Below are positions 1-5,125 of a DNA stretch of 7,424 bases, piece by piece. This DNA is from Lachnospiraceae bacterium (GTDB taxonomy: Bacteria > Bacillota > Clostridia > Lachnospirales > Lachnospiraceae). The stretch is taken from positions 1-7,424 of the forward strand of contig DOVL01000188.1 of the NCBI GenBank assembly GCA_003520105.1, read 5' to 3'. Made by a program: the position numbers and the translations under genes. The notes beneath the pieces are model-generated. The model saw only the letters and a program-made list of their open reading frames with translations. It had not been told where the DNA came from and made no database searches. Each line of letters opens with the position of its first letter. Position 1 is the stretch's first letter.

Positions 1-5
1 TCCAT
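1..5 (-). CDS. Start codon of an unidentified gene leaving the left edge (partial)
   Basis: Only the ATG (positions 5-3) and two further bases are inside the window, so the product cannot be named. It is called because a perfect AGGAGG lies 7 nt upstream, which is ideal spacing for a Clostridia start codon. The gene points the same way as the 910-residue gene to its right and lies beyond that gene's terminator, so it is probably a separate transcription unit. A chance SD plus ATG cannot be excluded from so few bases. Confidence 0.45.
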
Positions 6-12
6 TGTGTAT

Positions 13-18
13 CCTCCT
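13..18 (-). promoter_or_regulatory. Ribosome-binding site AGGAGG of the left-edge gene
   Basis: The minus strand reads AGGAGG followed by a 7-nt A-rich spacer and ATG. This site is the only support for a gene start at position 5. Confidence 0.5.
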
Positions 19-139
19 ATCGTATCTATATAACTTTTACAGTTCCCGGTATGAACATTCCTTAAATAAACAAGCCGCGATCAGTCAGGCTCCGATCATA
101 CTTATGATATAGTTTGTGTCCCCGTTTGGGAAAAAGGAA

Positions 140-175
140 TTTAGGGAACTGCATACTTATCCACAGTTCCCTAAA
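140..175 (-). terminator. Rho-independent terminator after the 910-residue gene, with a DnaA-box 9-mer in its loop region
   Basis: Positions 140-151 and 164-175 are perfect 12-bp inverted repeats around a 12-nt loop. On the minus strand the stem is followed by TTCCTTTTTCCC, a T-rich tract. It lies about 35 bp past the stop codon of the minus-strand 910-residue gene, where a terminator is expected. The T tract starts with two Ts and two Cs, so its strength is uncertain. Confidence 0.65.
157..165 (+). promoter_or_regulatory. Perfect DnaA-box 9-mer TTATCCACA
   Basis: The 9-mer TTATCCACA matches the strong DnaA-box consensus exactly. It lies in the loop and the first two bases of the right arm of the terminator hairpin. 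I saw only this one copy in the spacer, so it is not an origin. It could be an isolated DnaA site acting on the gene that starts at position 5, or a coincidence. Confidence 0.3.
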
Positions 176-209
176 ATTATACTCTAATTATCTCAATTTG
201 TGAAGAAAA

Positions 210-2942
210 TTATATAGATTTTCTTGAGCCCTTTACAGGCGCTTTCTTAGACTTGCCGGCAGCCAGCGCGGTATTCTTATCTTTAGCCATATTCTTCTGA
301 GTATCTTCTATTGTCTGACGTACATTCTTCGCATATTCCTTCGCAAGTTCCGGATCAAGCTGTCTCCTGTACTGTCCGTTCTGATTTTTTCTGACCAGTT
401 TCCGGATACGGTTCGTCGTATATTTTTCAATATCAATACACTTTGGATTGGTAATATCGAAGTTTCCCTTCGTGACCTCCTTGACACCCCTTCTCCTGTT
501 AACGGTGTTTCTTGCTTCTGTCAGAAAACCACTCGTTTCGGTACATTCTTCACTTACAACATTCATCGCCGTAAATACGTATGAATCCGGTGGAACCATT
601 TTTTTCCCAACTCCAGAGGCTTTAAAATACTTATATCCTCCGACCATAATGTCGTGGTTGGCATTGGCAATAACGGTATTCACCTTATCAAAATTAACAC
701 CCTCAAGACTCTCAGGAAGATGAGCTATCTTTTTGACACTTTCATATATCTTCTTATATGCGGCATTTCCTTCTTCAGGTTCAATCATATTTTTATAGAT
801 TGTCTGCATCTCGCTTATATACTGGCTGTATGAAGCGTCATTGAGCTTACCGTTTGTCAGCTTAGGTTCTGTCAGTCCATAGATCTTCTTGTTCTGATGA
901 TCAATCACCTTACCAACACTGTCCGGTGTGACAACCGCTCTTCTGAGATCATTATCGCTCATAGTATCGAGTCCAAGTTCCTCTCGCGCCTGCTTTGCGA
1001 AGGCCTCGACCTTCTTCTCGTCAAATGGAACCGCAGGTCTGTGCTTCTTCCAGATATGCGCACCCATTACCTTCGAGAGGTTATCCACAAGCTGCTCCTT
1101 GGTTCCGTTAAGAACGCCAACACCTGTATGGGCCTGCATGTATTTATCATATTCATTTTTAGGTGCTGTCTTCGTATATTCGCCGAGCAGTCTCTTGCCC
1201 GGATCAACGCGGAGCACGCCGTACTCCGGATCATTATAATCTATGATATGCTCATTCTCGGTACCCGGTACAAGAAAAGTCTTCAGGCTATTCAAAATAT
1301 TATCAACAGTCGCAACTCTCTGCTTCTCTGTATCTGAACGTGAATGCTTGGCGCCCTCCGGACCCTCAGCCTGGTATTTCTTATATCTGAGATACTCCGT
1401 TGCAAGTCTTGCAGTTTCCTTAACCTGGTCGGTATAATCCTCGATACTTTCCTGGTCATTCATATCGATCTTCATCTCGGACAGTGTCTTCAGAGCCTTC
1501 TTCAGGTTGCTGAACTGCTTTGAAGATGACATCAAGGCCGGATCCACATCGCAGAGAGCCTTATAAAGGCCCTTGTTATCACTTGTCAGAGTTGCTTTTT
1601 CAGCAGGCGTCAGTTTTACCTGTACCCTGTCCTGAAGCCTCTTTGCATAGTAAGAAGCCGTGCTGATTCCCTTCAGTTCCTTAGCTGCCGCACCTACGAA
1701 GACGGACATATAACCTAAACAGGTGCTTCTCTCCGTCTCATCGATAGGACCGGCGATGGATCTTGTCCACTGCTCATTTATCATATCGTAATGAGTTTTA
1801 TATTTCTTTATCTCTTCTTCGCTTTTCTTAAGATTATCTGCCCATTTGGTAAGTTCGCCGAGCCTCGTTTCCTTAGCCTTCTTCTGCTCGTCAGTATCGG
1901 CAGGCATGGCATTATATGCCTCCCACGCCTCATCGTACTGCTTCTTTTCCTTAAGGTATGGTTTATTGCGTAGATCATGTTGTTTCTTTATATTGTCCAG
2001 AGTTACTTTTCCGGAAGCCATCACTTCAATATCCGCTACAGGCCATCCTGCCTTCAGGAGATCTATCTTTGCTGAAAGGTTGCTGAGGTTAGTTCCAAAC
2101 GATCTCGGTCCTGTTGTAAACTCGGTATAATCATTCTGAGTTACTTCGGCAAACTCCAGCTTCCTGAAGTCATCTTTAGATATGCTCAGTGCCTTTTCCA
2201 TCCTCTCCTTCTGCATGATCATCTCATCCAGAAGCTCATCTCTGGTAACACTTCTATCCTTCAGGCAAGCTTCCATCTTTCTGCTGACTCTCATGGCCCC
2301 GGCTATGGAATCAAGTATTCCACTCTCTGTAAACTTTGCAAGATTACCAAGGTCATCAGCCTGCACCACTGTTACGCCTACACCGTTCTCCCTAACATCA
2401 ATAGCAGCTGCTGTCAGATTCATCTTTATCATCAGATTAAAGGCATATTCATACATAGGATCATTCTGAGCCCTCTGAAGCCAGCCATCACCTGCCATAT
2501 CCTCCGCCATCTGCTGTACGGTATCATAGTAGCCCCTTACAGCCTCGTTCGGGAACTTGATCTTATCAGCCTTTTCCTTCATGATGTCCGCTATCTCGCG
2601 GTAAGCATTCTTGAACCTCTTTACAGTGTTATCCCATACAGACGAATAATATTTCGGCGGCATTTCAGATACTCTGCTATTATATATCTCATCAGAAGTG
2701 ATATCATGATCATCTCCATCCATACTATCCTTAGCCAGCTGGTCGTATTCTTTTCCGAATTCTTTCGCAACAACTTCAGGGGAGCCCTGTCCGACAGCAT
2801 CAAAGATGCCGGTTTCCTTATAAAGCCTCTCACTTTCCTCCTTTGATATCTGCCCCTTAAGGAGACCAAAAAGAATTATGGCCGCGTATGCATGGCCCTT
2901 ATCCATATCAAAACAACTATTCTGCTTTTTGTATCTTGGCAT
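210..2942 (-). CDS. Large lysine/glutamate-rich helical protein of unknown function (910 aa)
   Basis: I do not recognise a family and assign no function. The start at 2942 is well supported by GGAGGG 7 nt upstream. There is no N-terminal signal peptide, no membrane-spanning segment and no lipobox, so a cytosolic location is likely, or export by a route not visible here. Residues 17-29 form one short hydrophobic stretch (AYAAIILFGLLKG) that looks like a buried helix. Residues about 320-390 are highly charged (KEKKQYDEAW, KKSEEEIKKYK) and could form a coiled coil. Residues 405-425 (CLGYMSVFVGAAAKELKG) and 510-557 (TEYLRYKKYQAEGP, then an arginine/valine helix) look like conserved-type blocks. 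The C-terminus from about 885 is a basic K/A/S tail ending KGSRKSI. Cysteines are few (C10, C226, C408, C464, C800, C835) and form no zinc motif. I see no Walker, nuclease or protease signature. Codon use resembles its neighbours. It is apparently monocistronic, with its own promoter and terminator. Confidence 0.93.
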   Translation of the reverse strand: MPRYKKQNSCFDMDKGHAYAAIILFGLLKGQISKEESERLYKETGIFDAVGQGSPEVVAKEFGKEYDQLAKDSMDGDDHDITSDEIYNSRVSEMPPKYYSSVWDNTVKRFKNAYREIADIMKEKADKIKFPNEAVRGYYDTVQQMAEDMAGDGWLQRAQNDPMYEYAFNLMIKMNLTAAAIDVRENGVGVTVVQADDLGNLAKFTESGILDSIAGAMRVSRKMEACLKDRSVTRDELLDEMIMQKERMEKALSISKDDFRKLEFAEVTQNDYTEFTTGPRSFGTNLSNLSAKIDLLKAGWPVADIEVMASGKVTLDNIKKQHDLRNKPYLKEKKQYDEAWEAYNAMPADTDEQKKAKETRLGELTKWADNLKKSEEEIKKYKTHYDMINEQWTRSIAGPIDETERSTCLGYMSVFVGAAAKELKGISTASYYAKRLQDRVQVKLTPAEKATLTSDNKGLYKALCDVDPALMSSSKQFSNLKKALKTLSEMKIDMNDQESIEDYTDQVKETARLATEYLRYKKYQAEGPEGAKHSRSDTEKQRVATVDNILNSLKTFLVPGTENEHIIDYNDPEYGVLRVDPGKRLLGEYTKTAPKNEYDKYMQAHTGVGVLNGTKEQLVDNLSKVMGAHIWKKHRPAVPFDEKKVEAFAKQAREELGLDTMSDNDLRRAVVTPDSVGKVIDHQNKKIYGLTEPKLTNGKLNDASYSQYISEMQTIYKNMIEPEEGNAAYKKIYESVKKIAHLPESLEGVNFDKVNTVIANANHDIMVGGYKYFKASGVGKKMVPPDSYVFTAMNVVSEECTETSGFLTEARNTVNRRRGVKEVTKGNFDITNPKCIDIEKYTTNRIRKLVRKNQNGQYRRQLDPELAKEYAKNVRQTIEDTQKNMAKDKNTALAAGKSKKAPVKGSRKSI

Positions 2943-2949
2943 AGCTTTT

Positions 2950-2955
2950 CCCTCC
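2950..2955 (-). promoter_or_regulatory. Ribosome-binding site GGAGGG of the 910-residue gene
   Basis: GGAGGG on the minus strand, 7 nt before the ATG at 2942, fixes the start codon. Confidence 0.8.
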
Positions 2956-3009
2956 GATTTTTATGATGTATTTACAGGCAGTCTGCCGCCTTTCTTTTGC
3001 TCTAACGGC

Positions 3010-3018
3010 ATCATATCA
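3010..3018 (-). promoter_or_regulatory. Possible extended -10 promoter of the 910-residue gene
   Basis: The minus strand reads TGA-TATGAT, a TGn extended -10 element. Transcription would start near 3003 and give a leader of about 60 nt before the ATG at 2942. No good -35 lies at 16-18 bp (the best candidate, TTGCGC, is 20 bp away), but extended -10 promoters tolerate this. AT-rich TATAAT strings farther upstream (about 3040-3105) lack -35 partners. Confidence 0.35.
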
Positions 3019-3111
3019 CCCTTCGTGCAACAAAAGCGCAACATCGTATTTTATATTATATTTGAAAATATGTTTTATGATTACGATCTGTAAATTATAT
3101 TACAGTGCTAC

Positions 3112-3287
3112 TTAACCTATAGAATGTCTTCTTGTTCTTACTTCTTCTTTCTCCAATTCCTTTACAGGAGTCTCCTTGGATTTTTTCTTTTGCCAAAGAA
3201 GGCTGTGAAAAAGCAGGCTGCGAAGAACATCAAGAACAACGACACAAGCCGCAGATCAAGCGACAGCTTTATACTCTGATTGCGAGA
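3112..3287 (-). pseudogene. Possible frameshifted small membrane-protein remnant
   Basis: On the minus strand, from 3287 down, an open frame encodes a hydrophobic helix (LVSLFLMFFAACFFTAFF) followed by basic residues, and stops at 3164-3162. The internal ATG is at 3230. Just after the helix lies A AAA AAT (3186-3180). Moving back one base there, or adding one A to the six-A run, joins a frame that continues as charged sequence (SKETPVKELEKEEV) to a stop at 3114-3112. A helix followed by a long charged tail is a natural small-membrane-protein layout, and the codons resemble those of neighbouring genes. However, there is no convincing start codon with a ribosome-binding site, and a stop (TAG, 3290-3288) closes the frame upstream. 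It could be a degraded gene end, a sequencing indel or chance. It overlaps a lysine-rich frame on the other strand, which weakens the case. Confidence 0.22.
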
Positions 3288-3318
3288 CTAACTTTAGTGT
3301 TTGTCGTAATATAAATAT

Positions 3319-3369
3319 AGCATGAGCACACATATCTCTCAGCGTGACTAAGATATGTGTGCTCATGCT
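3319..3369 (-). terminator. 19-bp perfect inverted repeat, probable cca terminator or processing hairpin
   Basis: Arms 3319-3337 and 3351-3369 are perfectly complementary over 19 bp with a 13-nt loop. After one mismatch, three more outer pairs can form. It starts 24 bp beyond the cca stop codon, so termination of cca is the simplest role. The sequence after the stem on the minus strand (ATATTTATATTACG) is AT-rich but lacks a clean T run, so it may act instead as an RNase III or 3'-end-protecting hairpin. Confidence 0.5.
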
Positions 3370-3392
3370 TTATAATTGCAACAAACATTAAT

Positions 3393-4736
3393 TTATAAAT
3401 ACTCCCGGGCCAGCGCGAGAAGCTGCTCGTGAGTGTTGAGAGACGGCTCGTCCATGACACGCTCGAGAAGGTAGCTGAGGATCTCCCCGATCTTCGGGCC
3501 TGCAGGGATGCCAAGCTTCATGATATCGCCGCCGTTTATGGCAAGATCCTTAACACTGAGGCAGTCGCCCTCAGCAATTATTTCTTCATAAAGAGCTTCG
3601 ATATTTCTGTATATTTCATCCTTCTCTTCCTTGCGGAAGTCGCTCTGTCCGGCCATATCCGCTCTTCTGATGGCAAGATAGTCCGGGAAATTTTCAGCCC
3701 CGAGTTTTGACATCATTCGCCTGAGCGAACGTTTTGTCACATCGCCTTTTATGCCGTAATCATGCCAGTAAATAAGACGCGTTACAGCATGAATGGTATC
3801 ATTGTCCATCTTAAGCCTTCTCATGATTTCTCTGGCCTTATCCGCTCCGAGAACGGCATGCATCTTAAAATGATCTATTCCTCTCTCGTCAGTCGTTCTG
3901 CATTCCGGCTTACTGATATCATGAAACAGTGCAGTATACCTCATCATTTTCGTTGCAGGAGTATTTTGCATTACTGCAATGATGTGACGTCCGACATCGT
4001 ATTTGTGATAAGGATTGTTCTGCGGAACTCCCATCGTCATGTCAAATTCCGGAAGTATAACTCCGGTTATCCCGAGCTCATATGCATCGATCAGCTTCTC
4101 CGGATGAGCTGAGGTTATAAGCTTCGTCAGCTCTGCCTCTATCCTTTCGGCACTGACGTCACTGAGAAATTCAGTATGCCTTATTATCGCCTCTTTAGTC
4201 CTTCCCTCAATATCAAAACCCAGCTGAGCCGCAAATCTGACTGCGCGCATGATCCTTAACGCATCCTCATCGAATCTCGCATCCGGATCTCCGACCGCTT
4301 TGATGACTTTACCTTCTATGTCGGACATCCCTCCGTACAGATCAACAAGCCCAGTCTTATCGCTGTAGGCCATTGCATTTATGGTAAAATCCCTCCTCAG
4401 AAGGTCTTCTTTCAGTTCTCTCGTAAAGGAAACCTCCTCAGGATGCCTGTGATCGGTGTATTCTCCGTCAACCCTAAAGGTCGTGACCTCAAATCCCTCG
4501 TCGCCCAGAAGGACCGTCACCGTTCCGTGCTTTATCCCGGTATCCACCGTCCTCCTGAATATGGCCTTGACCTCCTCCGGCATGGCAGATGTTGTTATAT
4601 CCCAGTCACTCGGCTCACGTCCGAGAACAGAGTCGCGCACGCATCCGCCTACGGCATAAGCCTCGTAGCCTGCATTATTCAGTTCTTTTATAATCTTATT
4701 TACCGCTGAGGGCATATTTATCTTTAAATCTTTCAT
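3393..4736 (-). CDS. cca: CCA-adding tRNA nucleotidyltransferase with C-terminal HD domain (447 aa)
   Basis: This enzyme adds or repairs the 3'-terminal CCA of tRNAs in the cytosol, using CTP and ATP without a nucleic-acid template. The class II nucleotidyltransferase head shows the GG motif AVGGCVRD (28-35), the metal-binding pair DWD (D44, D46), a third acidic residue in FEVTTFR (E83) and RRDFTINAMA (114-123). It also has the nucleotide-selecting EDALR (157-161, the EDxxR motif). The flexible stretch between FEVTTFR and RRDFTINA appears full length compared with my memory of Bacillus-type CCA enzymes, which favours a complete CCA adder over an A-adding-only enzyme (inference). An HD-type domain follows, with H251, H272-D273 and D360 as likely metal ligands. 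The start at 4736 is chosen because the promoter (4827-4855) lies inside any longer reading. A nearby in-frame ATG at 4745 has AGG directly against it, whereas that AGG is 9 nt from 4736. Confidence 0.95.
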   Translation of the reverse strand: MKDLKINMPSAVNKIIKELNNAGYEAYAVGGCVRDSVLGREPSDWDITTSAMPEEVKAIFRRTVDTGIKHGTVTVLLGDEGFEVTTFRVDGEYTDHRHPEEVSFTRELKEDLLRRDFTINAMAYSDKTGLVDLYGGMSDIEGKVIKAVGDPDARFDEDALRIMRAVRFAAQLGFDIEGRTKEAIIRHTEFLSDVSAERIEAELTKLITSAHPEKLIDAYELGITGVILPEFDMTMGVPQNNPYHKYDVGRHIIAVMQNTPATKMMRYTALFHDISKPECRTTDERGIDHFKMHAVLGADKAREIMRRLKMDNDTIHAVTRLIYWHDYGIKGDVTKRSLRRMMSKLGAENFPDYLAIRRADMAGQSDFRKEEKDEIYRNIEALYEEIIAEGDCLSVKDLAINGGDIMKLGIPAGPKIGEILSYLLERVMDEPSLNTHEQLLALAREYL

Positions 4737-4826
4737 AATCACCATCCTGAAAGCATATGATCCACCTGCACAAGATTCCTGGGTTGCATGACCGCACCGG
4801 CTGCACAATCTGTCTATATACATACG

Positions 4827-4855
4827 ATTATAACCCAAAACGTCATTTATGTAAA
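4827..4855 (-). promoter_or_regulatory. Promoter of cca
   Basis: On the minus strand, -35 TTTACA (4855-4850) and -10 TATAAT (4832-4827) are separated by exactly 17 bp. The start point would be near 4820, giving a leader of about 80 nt before the ATG at 4736. The match is close to the vegetative sigma consensus and rules out the upstream ATGs at 4883 and 4823 as cca starts. Confidence 0.8.
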
Positions 4856-4948
4856 AATTTTTCGTGCTCAACATAAGCTGCAATCAAGGGCTGCAGTAAA
4901 AAGGCAGCACAACCCCCCTGTCTCCGGTAAAGTTGGTCGAAAAATCAC

Positions 4949-4977
4949 TTGAATATATATGAAAATCCTTGTATAAT
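4949..4977 (+). promoter_or_regulatory. Promoter of the phosphofructokinase gene
   Basis: The -35 TTGAAT (4949-4954) and -10 TATAAT (4972-4977) are separated by 17 bp, a near-consensus vegetative promoter. Transcription should start around 4984, inside the palindrome at 4982-4999, giving a leader of about 138 nt. This promoter and the cca promoter are back to back, about 95 bp apart. Confidence 0.82.
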
Positions 4978-4981
4978 GCAG

Positions 4982-4999
4982 AATGTAAGCGCTTACATT
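4982..4999 (+). promoter_or_regulatory. cre-like operator: perfect 18-bp palindrome over the pfk start point
   Basis: AATGTAAGCGCTTACATT is a perfect 18-bp palindrome whose core TGTAAGCGCTTACA fits the catabolite-responsive element consensus bound by CcpA, including the central CG typical of LacI-family operators. It begins 5 bp after the -10, so it covers about +1 to +16. A bound regulator there would be expected to repress or block the promoter (inference). Another LacI-family regulator with the same half-site is possible. Confidence 0.75.
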
Positions 5000-5002
5000 T
5001 AT

Positions 5003-5121
5003 TTCAATGTGAAGTTTTACAAGGTGATGCTATTCAAAGAGAAGTTACACAAGGTGATGCTACTCAAAGAAAAATTATACAAGGTGAAGTTATTTAAAGT
5101 TATACAAAGTGGAGGTATTTT
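5003..5121 (+). repeat. 30-bp tandem repeats filling the phosphofructokinase leader
   Basis: Three consecutive 30-bp units lie at 5011-5040, 5041-5070 and 5071-5100. Units 1 and 2 match at 27 of 30 bases, units 2 and 3 at 22 of 30. A partial copy precedes them (about 5003-5010). A shorter fourth copy (5101-5120) matches unit 3 at 17 of 20 and contains the real ribosome-binding site GTGGAGG. Each full unit carries ACAAGGTGA at the place corresponding to that site. The array therefore looks like serial duplication of the gene's own ribosome-binding segment. Confidence 0.85.
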
Positions 5122-5125
5122 ATGA
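5027..5125 (+). CDS. Possible repeat-encoded leader peptide overlapping the pfk start (32 aa)
   Basis: Because the repeat is 30 nt, one frame stays open through all copies. From the ATG at 5027 it reads MLFKEKLHKV, MLLKEKLYKV, then KLFKVIQSGGIL, and stops at TGA 5123-5125, which overlaps the pfk ATG as ATGA. The frame is also open upstream (VKFYKV from a GTG at 5009), where it matches the repeat pattern. ATGA overlaps are a classic arrangement for translational coupling. Against it: the only Shine-Dalgarno-like sequence, AAGG, is just 2 nt from the ATG; the peptide uses CTA, rare in the neighbouring genes; and any 30-bp repeat without stops gives this picture. It is amphipathic and lysine-rich if made. 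Treat it as a candidate. Confidence 0.3.
   Translation: MLFKEKLHKVMLLKEKLYKVKLFKVIQSGGIL
5111..5115 (+). promoter_or_regulatory. Ribosome-binding site GGAGG of the phosphofructokinase gene
   Basis: GGAGG lies 6 nt before the ATG at 5122 and is the only well-placed Shine-Dalgarno sequence in the leader. It lies in the last, degenerate repeat copy. Confidence 0.85.

Noticed and set aside
43..57. GTTC-N7-GAAC dyad resembling a LexA/SOS box
   Set aside because: Gram-positive LexA sites read GAAC-N4-GTTC; here the half-sites are reversed and the spacing is wrong.
448..2469. Several open plus-strand frames opposite the 910-residue gene
   Set aside because: They are antisense shadows: rich in serine, leucine and phenylalanine as expected from the complement of lysine/glutamate-rich codons, with no ribosome-binding sites.
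3088..3105. Interrupted palindrome CTGTAA-N6-TTACAG as an operator
   Set aside because: Only 6-bp arms in a very AT-rich stretch, about 75 bp upstream of the likely -10 and with no partner promoter; chance is likely.
3124..3279. Plus-strand 51-codon frame with a hydrophobic start and a lysine-rich end in the spacer before cca
   Set aside because: No ribosome-binding site precedes it, its first half is a pyrimidine-rich stretch, and its lysine tail is the antisense of the hydrophobic helix coded on the minus strand, which is the more coherent reading.
4737..4883. N-terminal extension of cca to the ATG at 4883 or 4823
   Set aside because: The near-consensus promoter at 4827-4855 lies within this extension, so those ATGs are upstream of or at the transcription start. 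The added residues do not resemble the family, whose N-terminus matches a start near 4736.
4892..4916. CTGC/GCAG hairpin with an A/T run between cca and pfk
   Set aside because: The stem is only about 5 bp, the T run on the minus strand falls inside the loop rather than after the stem, and there is no gene ending there.
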